From Candidatus Woesearchaeota archaeon (GTDB lineage Archaea; Nanobdellota; Nanobdellia; Woesearchaeales; WJKL01), in NCBI GenBank assembly GCA_019322815.1, contig JAHWIB010000016.1, positions 1 through 27,587 of the forward strand: a stretch of 27,587 nt of DNA, given 5' to 3'. The position numbers and the translations under genes are program-made. The stretch's first letter is position 1. Each line of letters begins with the position of its first letter. Shown one piece after another: positions 7,266 through 15,324 of the stretch. The notes below the pieces were generated by a model. The model was not told where the DNA came from. It saw only the letters and a program-made list of their open reading frames with translations, and made no database searches.

Positions 7266-7804
7266 TGGTAAAAATACTAGCAATCTGCGGAAGCCCAAGA
7301 AAAGGAAACACTGAATTTATGCTGACTACACTGCTGAAAGCAGCTGCTGAAAAAGGAGCTGAAACAGAGATGATTTTGTTAAGAAAATACAATATCAAGC
7401 CTTGCACTGGATGTGATATCTGTTTTGGAACGCAGATGCCCTGCAAGATAAAAGATGATATGGATGATATCTATAATGATCTGCAGGAAGCAGATGTAAT
7501 TGTTCTAGGCTCTCCAAATTATTTCAAGAATGTTTCATCCATAATGAAGGCATTTATGGACAGGACAAATGCAATTGTCAATCCGCCTAAATTAAAAGGA
7601 AAAAAAGCAGCAATTGTCTGTGTTGGAGGACAAACATTAGACAATACAAAATATTGTGAAAATGTTATGAAAGAATTCATAGAAGATCATGAAATGAAAT
7701 TTATAGGCTCTGTTCTTGCAAGAGCAGAATCTCCAGGAGATTTAAACAACAACAAGATGATAATCAAAAAATTAAGAGAATTAGGAGAAAAGATAGCAAA
7801 ATGA
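7265..7804 (+). CDS. Iron-sulfur flavoprotein (NADPH-dependent FMN reductase family), copy 1
   Basis: This is a 180-aa flavodoxin-like protein. GSPRKGNTE (residues 9-17) is the FMN phosphate loop. Cys47, 50, 53 and 60 form C-x2-C-x2-C-x6-C, the compact cluster motif of Isf proteins that bind one [4Fe-4S]. GSPNYFKNVSSIMKAFMDR is the typical dimer/flavin region. Isf proteins pass electrons to oxygen, peroxide or quinones in anaerobes, and the exact role here is not readable. The frame is open upstream to 7220, but the ATG at 7265 gives the standard MVKILAICGSPR start and overlaps the preceding stop by 1 nt. It overlaps copy 2 by 4 nt. Confidence 0.85.
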   Translation: MVKILAICGSPRKGNTEFMLTTLLKAAAEKGAETEMILLRKYNIKPCTGCDICFGTQMPCKIKDDMDDIYNDLQEADVIVLGSPNYFKNVSSIMKAFMDRTNAIVNPPKLKGKKAAIVCVGGQTLDNTKYCENVMKEFIEDHEMKFIGSVLARAESPGDLNNNKMIIKKLRELGEKIAK

Positions 7805-8337
7805 GCAAGATCCTGGCAGTTTCTGGAAGCCCAAGAAAAGGAAACACTGAATTTATGATGAATGCTGTTCTAGATGAAATAACAGATCATGAAAAAGAAT
7901 TGATTTTATTAAGAAATAAAAATTTTGGTCATTGTATTGGCTGTTTAACATGTCATAACACAATAAAATGTATAATAGATGATGATATGCAGGAAATCAA
8001 TAAAAAATTATCAGAATCTGATATCATTATTCTTGGAACACCAAATTATTTTGACAATGTTTCTGGATTAATGAAAGATTTTCTTGACAGAACACACCCT
8101 TTTTATAAATCAGAAGGACTAAAAGGAAAAAAATTATATTTATTAGCAGTTGGTGGAGGCTCTGAAGAAAATCATAAGCAGCCTATAGTTGATGTTATAG
8201 AAAGCTTTGCAGATCTTCAAAAATTAGATCTTATTGATAGTCTATGGATAAGAGCTTTGCAAAAAGATGAAGCTGAAAAACAAGAACAGGCAATAAACAA
8301 ATTAAAAGAATTTGGACAAAAGATAAATTCATTGTAA
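7801..8337 (+). CDS. Iron-sulfur flavoprotein, copy 2
   Basis: This 178-aa tandem paralogue of the gene at 7265-7804 shares nearly the same N-terminus (GSPRKGNTEFM). The cluster motif is Cys45, 48, 51, 57 (C-x2-C-x2-C-x5-C), one residue shorter in the last gap than in copy 1. GTPNYFDNVSGLMKDFLDR is conserved, while the C-terminal third has diverged. The ATGA overlap with copy 1 indicates translational coupling, so the two may form a heterodimer or work as sequential carriers (inference). An oxidative-stress role would fit the surrounding chaperone genes. Confidence 0.85.
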   Translation: MSKILAVSGSPRKGNTEFMMNAVLDEITDHEKELILLRNKNFGHCIGCLTCHNTIKCIIDDDMQEINKKLSESDIIILGTPNYFDNVSGLMKDFLDRTHPFYKSEGLKGKKLYLLAVGGGSEENHKQPIVDVIESFADLQKLDLIDSLWIRALQKDEAEKQEQAINKLKEFGQKINSL

Positions 8338-8338
8338 A

Positions 8339-8905
8339 ATGTCAGAAAAAATACTAAATATTTTGAAATTTTTGAATGAAATTGAAAAATTAAAATCAGT
8401 AACCAGGCATTCGTGGACTAGTTCTGGCAGACAGGAAAGTGTTCCTGAACATAGCTGGAGAATGGCTGTTTTTGCAATGGTTTTAGAGAAAGAATTTCCT
8501 GAAATTAATATGCAAAGAGTGATGGAATTATCTATTGTTCATGATTTTGGAGAGATCTATGATGGGGATATTCCTGCATTTAAACCAGATCCAAATAAGC
8601 TTGAAAGAGAAGAAAAGGCCATCAAAAAGTTAGTTCAATCTTTGCCTGCTGAAACTCAGAAAAAGATTATTGATTTATGGAAAGAATATAATGAATGCAA
8701 AACACCTGAATCTAAATTAGTTAAGGCTTTAGATAAATTAGAAACATTGATCCAGCATAATTCAGTAGATATTCCAACATGGGCAAAGATAGAAAAAGAA
8801 TTCAACTTAACTTACGGCAAAGAATTCATGAATTTCCATAGTTTTATAAAGGAATTCCGAAAAATAGTTGATAAACAGACATCGGAAAAGATAAAAAATG
8901 AGTAA
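8339..8905 (+). CDS. HD-domain 5'-deoxynucleotidase-like protein (YfbR/HDDC2 type)
   Basis: This 188-aa metal-dependent phosphohydrolase carries the HD ligands SVPEHSWRMA (His38), IVHDFGE (His68-Asp69) and a later Asp in ALDKLETLIQHN. RQESVPEHSWR and the segment around HDFGEIYDGDIP are typical of the HDDC2/YfbR group, which dephosphorylates deoxynucleoside 5'-monophosphates. It starts 1 nt after the flavoprotein stop. With the HAD and histidine phosphatases it is the third phosphohydrolase in this array, consistent with nucleotide or metabolite cleanup (inference). Confidence 0.8.
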   Translation: MSEKILNILKFLNEIEKLKSVTRHSWTSSGRQESVPEHSWRMAVFAMVLEKEFPEINMQRVMELSIVHDFGEIYDGDIPAFKPDPNKLEREEKAIKKLVQSLPAETQKKIIDLWKEYNECKTPESKLVKALDKLETLIQHNSVDIPTWAKIEKEFNLTYGKEFMNFHSFIKEFRKIVDKQTSEKIKNE

Positions 8906-8906
8906 G

Positions 8907-8927
8907 CTTACGAGCAAAGCGAGTAAG
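8907..8927. repeat. Small inverted repeat between the HD gene and dnaJ
   Basis: CTTAC...GTAAG arms enclose GAGC-AAA-GCGA, giving a 5-bp outer and 2-bp inner stem with two mismatched pairs. It sits in the 41-nt gap before dnaJ. It may be an RNA hairpin that sets dnaJ expression or a decayed dispersed repeat. Confidence 0.4.
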
Positions 8928-8946
8928 GTTTAACATTTCGAAGAAA

Positions 8947-10065
8947 ATGGGAAAAGATTATTACAAAATATTGGGCGTTGATAAAAACGCAACAAAGGAA
9001 GAGATCAAGAAAGCTTATAAGAAATTAGCTAAGAAATATCATCCTGATTTGAATAAAGATGACCCTAATGCAGCTGATAAATTCAAGGAAATAAATGAAG
9101 CAGCAGCTGTTTTGGCTGATGATGAAAAAAGAAGCCAGTATGACCAGTTTGGAACAGCAGAAGGATTCACAGGAGCAGGCGGAGGAGCTGGATTTAATTT
9201 TGAAGATATCTTCAGCCAGGGATTTGATTTTGATTCAATCTTTGACTCATTCTTTGGAGGAGGCTTGGGAGGAATCTTTGGCGGAAGGAGAAGAAAAAGA
9301 GGCTCAAGGCCAGGTGCTGATTTAAGATATGACATGGAAATCACATTAGAAGAAGCAGCAGATGGTACTAAGAAAACAATAAAGATTCCTCATGCAGTAA
9401 AATGCCCTGAATGCAAAGGAACAGGAGCAGAATCAGAAGATGATATTGTTGAATGCTCTGAATGTGATGGCTCTGGTTTTGTAAGAAGAACCCAAAGAAC
9501 ACCTTTTGGTTTGTTTTCAACACAATCTTCCTGCCCAAAATGCAGAGGCCAGGGAACTATAATAAAAGCAAAATGCCCTGAATGCAGCGGAAGAGGAAAA
9601 ATCCAAAAAACATCTGAAATTGAATTAAAGATTCCAGCAGGTGCAGAGACAGGCACTAATCTAAGGATACAAGGAGCAGGAGAAGCAGGAGACAATGGAG
9701 CAGAGCCAGGAGATCTGTATGTTATAATTCATGTTAAAGATCATAAAATATTTGAAAGAGACGGCAATGATATTTACATAAAAATTCCTGTTTCTTTTAC
9801 AACAGCTGCCTTAGGAGGCCAGATAGAAGTTCCTACATTGAAAAGCAAAGCAGCACTGAAGATTCCTGCAGGAACACAGACAGGAACAGTGTTCAGGATG
9901 AAAGGAAAAGGAATACATAGTCTGCATGGTTATGGAACAGGCTCTGAATTAGTTGAAGTAGAAGTGCAGATTCCTAAAAAATTATCTAAAAAGCAGAAAG
10001 ATTTGCTGAAACAATTTGACAAGACATTGAACAAAGAAGGATTTTTGAAAGGTTTGTTTAAGTGA
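8947..10065 (+). CDS. dnaJ: DnaJ (Hsp40) co-chaperone, class A
   Basis: DnaJ is the J-domain partner of DnaK. The 372-aa protein is complete: a J domain 1-70 with HPD at 32-34, a Gly/Phe-rich region about 74-120, and four CxxCxGxG zinc repeats between about 150 and 217 (CPECKGTG, CSECDGSG, CPKCRGQG, CPECSGRG). C-terminal peptide-binding domains follow. No Shine-Dalgarno site precedes the ATG. The last 56 bp before the final codon (10006-10061) recur exactly at 19012-19067, which suggests that the present gene end was supplied by an inserted element. The protein sequence of the end, LKQFDKTLNKEGFLKGLFK, is unchanged by this. Confidence 0.96.
   Translation: MGKDYYKILGVDKNATKEEIKKAYKKLAKKYHPDLNKDDPNAADKFKEINEAAAVLADDEKRSQYDQFGTAEGFTGAGGGAGFNFEDIFSQGFDFDSIFDSFFGGGLGGIFGGRRRKRGSRPGADLRYDMEITLEEAADGTKKTIKIPHAVKCPECKGTGAESEDDIVECSECDGSGFVRRTQRTPFGLFSTQSSCPKCRGQGTIIKAKCPECSGRGKIQKTSEIELKIPAGAETGTNLRIQGAGEAGDNGAEPGDLYVIIHVKDHKIFERDGNDIYIKIPVSFTTAALGGQIEVPTLKSKAALKIPAGTQTGTVFRMKGKGIHSLHGYGTGSELVEVEVQIPKKLSKKQKDLLKQFDKTLNKEGFLKGLFK
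10006..10061 (+). repeat. 56-bp direct repeat, left copy (3' end of dnaJ), candidate att site
   Basis: The sequence is identical, base for base, to 19012-19067 (offset 9006). It starts at CTGAAACAATTTG and ends at GGTTTGTTTAA. The flanking bases differ on both sides (G/A before, G/A after). It encodes the last 18-19 residues of DnaJ, and the next bases give AAG TGA here but AAA TAA in the right copy. Both read Lys-stop, so both copies can finish the gene. Confidence 0.9.
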
Positions 10066-10070
10066 ACATT

Positions 10071-10170
10071 ATTTTTTTAATTTTTTCTTTAATTACTAAC
10101 TTAAAAGTAAAGATTTTTTAAAAAACACAACATATAGTAGTTAGAATTTTCTCGACTGATATTTTTTTTT
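10071..10170 (+). terminator. Oligo-T terminator region after dnaJ
   Basis: Three T-rich blocks follow the dnaJ stop (ATTTTTTTAATTTTTTC, then GATTTTTTAAAA, then ATTTTTTTTTTAAAA). No GC hairpin is present, which fits archaeal T-run termination. An isolated ATATAGTAGTT at about 10133-10143 resembles the grpE promoter arm but lacks a full TATA box. Confidence 0.5.
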
Positions 10171-10183
10171 TAAAATAGGAATA

Positions 10184-10191
10184 TTTAAATA
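10184..10191 (+). promoter_or_regulatory. Possible TATA box of the 1387-aa surface protein gene
   Basis: TTTAAATA is preceded by AGGAATA. The predicted start is near 10214, leaving a leader of about 130 nt before the ATG at 10345. A T-rich TTTTTATAATA at about 10310 is a second candidate. A strong AGGTGG site just before the ATG supports leadered translation. Confidence 0.35.
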
Positions 10192-10344
10192 TAAAGAGAC
10201 TATTTTAAATTAATATTTGTGGTGTGTTTGAAAAAAAGGGTGATGAGGATTTATAATAAAAAGATTAAACTCTTCTTTAGTAATAATTTTCATCATTTTT
10301 TTTGTAAATTTTTATAATAAAAAAACTTAAAAAGGTGGTAATAC

Positions 10345-13300
10345 ATGGAAAAAAAAGGTGAATCAAGAAGATTATTTCTAAGTTTGTTTATTGCGATAAT
10401 ATTATGCATTGGTATGATTTCATTTTCATATGCTTCTTCAGCAGGAAGCGCTGGAGGCAGCGACAGCGTTCTTATAACAGTATGGGATGGCATTGTGTCA
10501 ATCTTTGAATTTATATTTGGAGGAATAACAGGATTTGCAGTTGGTGGAGAAAATGGTTATTATTATGTAACTGGAGTCACATATTTTGAAGGCCTTGGTC
10601 CTCATTTTCCTGCAGCAGGTAGTACAAACATATTATCAGGCGATGTTACATGCGGCTGTGTTAATCCTTGCGCAGGTGTTATTATAAATGAATCTGATGT
10701 TATTTTGGATTGCGCAGGCTATTCAATAATTGGCCCAGGAAATGAGTATACAGGCATAAATGTTACAAACGTACATAATGTCACAATATTAAACTGTGAG
10801 ATAAATGGCACAATATATGGTATTCATATTAAGGATTCAACCGATGTAACTGTTTTGAGTAATTGGATGTATGATAACACTTACGGAATATATATGGAAT
10901 CAGGCAGCAACAATGAGATAACATTGAATTTGATAGAGGACAATACATATGGAATAAAACTTGAAGAAAATACCTTTGATAATTTAATTTATGACAACCT
11001 TTTCAATAACACAAATAATGCATATGATTATATAGAAGTAGTATCAGCCTTTCCAGAACTTCAAACACCTATTGGTGGAGGTTCTGGAACAGGAATATCT
11101 AATTGTGTTGAATTACAAGCAATGGAGAATGATTTAACTGGACATTATTATTTAGTTAGTGACATTGATTGTTCTGATACTGTTAATTGGAATCAAGGTG
11201 AAAAAAATTGTAGTAATTATGCTACTATAAGTCTATGTATGGCAGATCTAGATTGTATATGGGATAATGCTTGTCTCCCTAGAGGTACTGGGTTTGTTCC
11301 TATTGGTACATATAATCCAAATAATAGTGGCTATGCTTTTACTGGTGTATTTGATGGAAGGGGTTATAATATAATAAATCTTTATGTAAATAACTTTCGA
11401 GTTGATTATGGTGGATTGTTTGGTAAAACAATTAATGCAGAAATTAAGAATGTTGGTTTAATAAATGTTGATATTACTTCACAAAATGCAGCAGGAGGTT
11501 TAGTTGGTCAACTCCAAGGTGGAGAGATTACTAATTGTTTTGTCACTGGTAATGTTTATGGAGGTAATCCTATCAATCCATATACTGGTGGTAATGCAGG
11601 AGGATTAGTTGGTATCAGTAGAGATAATAGTAAAATTCTTAATTCATATTCTGCAGCTGACGTTTATGTACAAAGATATAGAGCAGGAGGTCTGGTTGGA
11701 TATAGTTATAATAATACAATAATTAATAATTCTTTTGCAACAGGAAATGTAGATGCCGGAATTAGCATTGAAGGCGGATTAGTTGGAGAAAACGCGCTTG
11801 GAGGATCTTGTATTAATTCTTATTTCAATTCTCATGCAGGAAATCCAAATAATTGTGGTGGTGGTTGTTCTTGCACAGTAATCCAAGACAATGAACCTTA
11901 TTTCTATAACAAATATAATCCTCCTATGTCAAGCTGGGATTTTGTTAATATTTGGCAAGAGGCAGTAGTAGAACCAACCACTATTAATTACTGGAACATT
12001 GCAAAAACTTATGTAGGAACTCCGCCTGGAAATGTGATGGGAAATGAGTATCTTGGTGGAAACTACTGGGCAGATCCTGCTGGAACTGGTTTCTCAGAAA
12101 CATGCACAGACGCTGATTTTGATGGTATCTGTGATACTGATTATAATATACCTGGTGGAAATGCTACTGATTATGAGCCTTTGACAGTAGTTGGTCAAGG
12201 CACTATAATTTGTGTAGATATTGATACTGATGGATATGGAAGATGCCCAAATTGTGGAGTTGCAAATGGCTGTACTTATGATGGAGATGATTGTGATGAT
12301 ATAAATGCAGCAGTTAATCCAGGAGCAACAGAAGTTTGCAATGATGGAATAGATAATGATTGTGATGGATTAACAGATGCTGAAGACCCTGCTTGCTGCG
12401 GCGACGGAGTACTCCTTTTCCCAGAAGAATGTGACGATGGCAATCTAATAGATGGAGACTGCTGTTCAGCAACATGTACTATTGAACCAGCTGGAAGCCA
12501 AACGTGCGGTCTAGGAGTTTGTGAATTAACAACAAGTAAGTGTAATGTTGATGGTACTCCAAGGACATGCACTCCTTACGAACCAACAGGAGATGATGAT
12601 AATTGCAATGGCATAGATGAGGATTGTGACGGAGAAGCTGATGAAAACTATGATCCAAGTCCAACAACCTGCGGCCTAGGAGTTTGCGCGTCTACTGGAT
12701 CTCTGATATGCTCTAATGGAGTTGAAACAGACACATGCACTCCAGGCTCACCAACAGGACCTGATAATAATTGCAATGGCATAGATGAGGATTGTGACGG
12801 AGAAGCTGATGATGGTTATATTTCAACCCAAACATCATGCGGCCTAGGAGTTTGTGCGTCTACTGGAGGTCTGATATGCTCTAATGGAGCTCTATATGAT
12901 ACATGCGAGCCAGGCGTACCAGAAGATCCAGATCATGACAATGACTGTGATGGTCTAGACGAGGACTGTGATGGGGTAGCTGATGAGGGTTATATTCCAA
13001 CTCCAACAACATGCGGAAAAGGAGTTTGCGCATCTACTGGAGCTCTGATATGCGTTAATGGAGTTGAAACAAACACATGCACTCCAGGCTTACCAACAGG
13101 AGCTGATAATAATTGCAATGGCATAGATGAGGACTGTGATGGGGAAGCTGATGACAACTATAATCCAACTACAACAACATGCGGTGTAGGAGAATGTACA
13201 TCTTATGGAGGTTTGATATGCTCTAATGGAGCTCTACATGATACATGCGAGCCAGGCCAACCAGAAGATCCAGATCATGACAATGACTGTGATGGTCTAG

Positions 13301-14508
13301 ACGAGGACTGTGATGGGGTAGCTGATGAGGGTTATATTCCAACTCCAACAACATGCGGCCTAGGAGAATGTGCAGCTACAGGACAAAACATTTGTCAAGC
13401 TGGAAGTATTGTCGATACATGCACTCCAGGAACTCCGTCAGCTGAAATCTGTGATGGTTTGGATAATGACTGCGATGGACAGGTTGACGAAGATGGTGTT
13501 TGTGCTGATACAGATGGAGATGGTGTAATTGATTCAGATGACAATTGCCCCAATGAAGCAAATCCAGACCAATTAGACTCTGACTCACAGGATGGTGGAG
13601 ATGTTTGTGATATCTGCCCTACTGACGCAACAGACGCCTGCGATCCACAAGCACAGGCATCTGAAACAATCGGTGCAGCAGGAGGGACTGTTGCAACAGC
13701 TGATGGTGATGTTGCTATGACAATCCCACTAGGTGCATTAACAGCTGATACTACAATAACAGTATCTGAAGGCACAGGCAACTATGCGGTTATGACTGAC
13801 AGTGGACCTGGAACTGTTATAACAGATTATTTATTTATACCAGAAGGCCAGACATTTTCAGTGCCAATAACCATAGTGTTTACTTATGATGAAGCAGCAG
13901 TTGGAGATGAGAACTTGCTTGATATCTACTGGTACAACACAGTCAGCGAGCAGTGGGAAGCTCAGAATGCAGTTCTTGACACATTTGCAAACACTTTGAC
14001 ATTAACAACAACCCACTTCAGTAACTATGCAATTATTGAATTACTTGATTCAGATGGAGATGGTGTAGAAGACAACGCAGATAAATGCCCAAATACTGTT
14101 GCTTGGTATGCTTCACAAGGATTGAGACCAAACCACTACGATAGCTCAAATATATATTATACAGAAACCTATGGATGCACTTGCGACCAGATCCTTTACT
14201 GCAAACCAGGAGCCAATAGTGGTGAACAGAAATGGGGATGCACACAAGGAACAATAAATATCTGGACAACACAGACAGAATGGAGCCTAGATTGTCAGGT
14301 CAATGGAATCATAGCTGAAGGCGAGGCAAAACCATTGCTTGAAAATACTGATAACACAGATTTAGTAGATATACTAGATGGTGACAATGATAATGATGGA
14401 ATTCCAGACAGCGAAGATTCAGAAGATGACTCAGCAGCTGTTGATCAAGGACAACAAGGAAAAGGAACACCAGATTGGTGGTGTAATAAATATCCAACTA
14501 AGTGTTAA
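10345..14508 (+). CDS. Giant secreted surface protein: beta-helix, GLUG, MopE-type repeats, TSP3, ZU5-like
   Basis: This 1387-aa exported protein has a signal peptide/membrane segment at residues 10-31 (LFLSLFIAIILCIGMISFSYA). Residues about 65-235 are a right-handed beta-helix (NosD-like N-x-x-GI repeats). About 240-545 is a GLUG-motif region (GGLFGKT, GGLVGQL, GGLVGIS, GGLVGYS, GGLVGEN). About 545-620 resumes the beta-helix end (LGGNYWAD). About 626-1055 are Cys/Asp-rich MopE-like metal-binding repeats (CNGIDEDCDGEAD type). Then come thrombospondin type 3 calcium motifs (DTDGDGVIDSDDNCP), a ZU5-like domain about 1105-1230, another DSDGDGVEDNADKCP and an Asp-rich end. Calcium-stabilised adhesion or surface binding is likely. 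AGGTGG precedes the ATG. It is the first gene inside the putative island. Confidence 0.85.
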   Translation: MEKKGESRRLFLSLFIAIILCIGMISFSYASSAGSAGGSDSVLITVWDGIVSIFEFIFGGITGFAVGGENGYYYVTGVTYFEGLGPHFPAAGSTNILSGDVTCGCVNPCAGVIINESDVILDCAGYSIIGPGNEYTGINVTNVHNVTILNCEINGTIYGIHIKDSTDVTVLSNWMYDNTYGIYMESGSNNEITLNLIEDNTYGIKLEENTFDNLIYDNLFNNTNNAYDYIEVVSAFPELQTPIGGGSGTGISNCVELQAMENDLTGHYYLVSDIDCSDTVNWNQGEKNCSNYATISLCMADLDCIWDNACLPRGTGFVPIGTYNPNNSGYAFTGVFDGRGYNIINLYVNNFRVDYGGLFGKTINAEIKNVGLINVDITSQNAAGGLVGQLQGGEITNCFVTGNVYGGNPINPYTGGNAGGLVGISRDNSKILNSYSAADVYVQRYRAGGLVGYSYNNTIINNSFATGNVDAGISIEGGLVGENALGGSCINSYFNSHAGNPNNCGGGCSCTVIQDNEPYFYNKYNPPMSSWDFVNIWQEAVVEPTTINYWNIAKTYVGTPPGNVMGNEYLGGNYWADPAGTGFSETCTDADFDGICDTDYNIPGGNATDYEPLTVVGQGTIICVDIDTDGYGRCPNCGVANGCTYDGDDCDDINAAVNPGATEVCNDGIDNDCDGLTDAEDPACCGDGVLLFPEECDDGNLIDGDCCSATCTIEPAGSQTCGLGVCELTTSKCNVDGTPRTCTPYEPTGDDDNCNGIDEDCDGEADENYDPSPTTCGLGVCASTGSLICSNGVETDTCTPGSPTGPDNNCNGIDEDCDGEADDGYISTQTSCGLGVCASTGGLICSNGALYDTCEPGVPEDPDHDNDCDGLDEDCDGVADEGYIPTPTTCGKGVCASTGALICVNGVETNTCTPGLPTGADNNCNGIDEDCDGEADDNYNPTTTTCGVGECTSYGGLICSNGALHDTCEPGQPEDPDHDNDCDGLDEDCDGVADEGYIPTPTTCGLGECAATGQNICQAGSIVDTCTPGTPSAEICDGLDNDCDGQVDEDGVCADTDGDGVIDSDDNCPNEANPDQLDSDSQDGGDVCDICPTDATDACDPQAQASETIGAAGGTVATADGDVAMTIPLGALTADTTITVSEGTGNYAVMTDSGPGTVITDYLFIPEGQTFSVPITIVFTYDEAAVGDENLLDIYWYNTVSEQWEAQNAVLDTFANTLTLTTTHFSNYAIIELLDSDGDGVEDNADKCPNTVAWYASQGLRPNHYDSSNIYYTETYGCTCDQILYCKPGANSGEQKWGCTQGTINIWTTQTEWSLDCQVNGIIAEGEAKPLLENTDNTDLVDILDGDNDNDGIPDSEDSEDDSAAVDQGQQGKGTPDWWCNKYPTKC
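12505..13420 (+). repeat. Tandem coding repeats of about 165-174 bp with a 342-bp higher-order unit
   Basis: Units begin at the Cys codons 12505, 12670, 12838, 13012, 13180 and 13354 (TCGLGVC-type starts), spaced 165, 168, 174, 168 and 174 bp. Two alternating types exist: DNNCNGIDEDCDGEAD and DHDNDCDGLDEDCDGVAD. The pair starting at 12838 recurs at 13180. About 98 bp (12919-13016 and 13261-13358) look identical, which points to recent duplication or gene conversion. Confidence 0.85.
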
Positions 14509-14513
14509 AATAA

Positions 14514-14684
14514 AAAAATGGAGGTAATAGGTATATACCAGCATGGAATACAAGCTGGCTACGAGCATGCTGTAATCCAATTAATGCAGCAGCTATGACA
14601 TGCAAGCCAGTGCCTATAACCTATCTAAATACAACCCTCAATATCTATGCAATAAAGTGTATTGTAGCGCAAAGTGAGGAATAG
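14514..14684 (+). pseudogene. Possible orphan C-terminal fragment of a Cys-containing secreted protein
   Basis: Between the convergent surface genes a frame stays open for 56 codons to a TAG at 14682. It would read through WNTSWLRACCNPINAAAMTC to YAIKCIVAQSEE. It has no good start (one internal ATG), but a GGAGGTAAT motif lies at 14520-14528 and the composition (Cys, Asn, Thr, Trp) looks like the end of a surface protein. It may be a leftover of a broken gene, or chance. Nothing else is seen in the 187-bp gap. Confidence 0.3.
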
Positions 14685-14695
14685 GTCTTTTAATT

Positions 14696-15313
14696 TTAAG
14701 GAAAAGATAGTTTAGCTCCTGCACTAAGAACAGTTGAATTAGGAATATTATCTGAATCATTAAATATTTGTTTAGCTTCTACATAAGGAGAAACCCTTGA
14801 ATCTGGATTTCCAAACTTTAATCCTCCTGCAACAAAAGCATTAAAAGCACTGTCCCACTCATTAAAACTGTCATTAACAGGAGCTCCAACATCAGTATCT
14901 ATATTTTGATATAAAAAACCTAATCCAGCAGATAAATAACTTCTTACTTTTTTTCCTTCTCTGAAATGCCTAGCAACATAAACAGATCCAATAGTAGTTC
15001 CCATCTGAGAATCATAAGCAGGCTCATTTCCAGGAACATCTCCAGGATCAGAATCCTTTGCATTTCCATATATTACTTCTCCTCCAACTTCCCAAGGCCC
15101 TTTTCTTGCTCCATAACTTCCTTGGACAGTTAAAGAAGTAGGGACATCTCCTTCATTAGATCTTCCAGGAACCAATGCTCCTAATCCAGCACTGATATAA
15201 CTTACACATCCCTGAGCAGCTAAAGCTAATAAAGCAAATGCAGTCTTAAGCTTAAATCCTGCTCCTCTTCTTCTCATCGTAATTCCTTTTTCTGTTTTTT
15301 CTTCTAGGCTCAT
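14696..15313 (-). CDS. Outer-membrane beta-barrel-like exported protein
   Basis: This 205-aa protein has a cationic start (MRRRGAGFKLK, residues 13-23), a hydrophobic segment (TAFALLALAAQG) and Cys36, so it has either an ordinary signal peptide or a weak lipobox. The mature part has alternating polar/hydrophobic strands with Gly and aromatics: SLTVQGSYGARKG, WEVGGEVIYGNA, GTTIGSVYVARHF, RSYLSAGLGFLYQN, FNAFVAGGLKFGN, STVLSAGAKLSFP. This is the pattern of small OmpA/porin-like barrels of Gram-negative bacteria, and the end close to an aromatic (SFP) also fits. I cannot name a family. The GAGGAG Shine-Dalgarno site overlaps the stop codon of the protease gene upstream, so the two are translationally coupled. 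Confidence 0.65.
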   Translation of the reverse strand: MSLEEKTEKGITMRRRGAGFKLKTAFALLALAAQGCVSYISAGLGALVPGRSNEGDVPTSLTVQGSYGARKGPWEVGGEVIYGNAKDSDPGDVPGNEPAYDSQMGTTIGSVYVARHFREGKKVRSYLSAGLGFLYQNIDTDVGAPVNDSFNEWDSAFNAFVAGGLKFGNPDSRVSPYVEAKQIFNDSDNIPNSTVLSAGAKLSFP

Positions 15314-15324
15314 TTTCTTCTCCT

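Noticed and set aside
9039..9695. Frames inside dnaJ (9039-9344 minus, 9095-9325 plus, 9390-9695 minus)
   Set aside because: They overlap the certain dnaJ frame, are Pro/Ser- or Gln/Glu-skewed and lack start signals.
10131..10156. A promoter at ATATAGTAGTT with TTCTCG nearby
   Set aside because: It shares 10-11 bases with the grpE promoter arm but lacks TTTATATA on either strand, so at best it is a decayed site.
10243..10318. A 24-codon frame MRIYNKKIKLFFSNNF... with GGGTG upstream, in the leader of the 1387-aa gene
   Set aside because: Too short and T-rich to support. It may be a leader peptide, but nothing separates it from chance.
12505..13420. CRISPR array, from the regular repeats
   Set aside because: Units of 165-174 bp are in frame and encode Cys/Asp motifs. 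There are no short repeats with unique spacers and no cas genes.
12276..13781. Long open frames on the minus strand opposite the MopE-like repeats (12276-12572, 12479-12667, 13376-13588, 13395-13781)
   Set aside because: They are shadows of the repetitive, stop-poor coding strand. They have biased composition (Ser/Pro or His/Leu rich), no promoters or ribosome binding sites, and the sense frame has clear domains.
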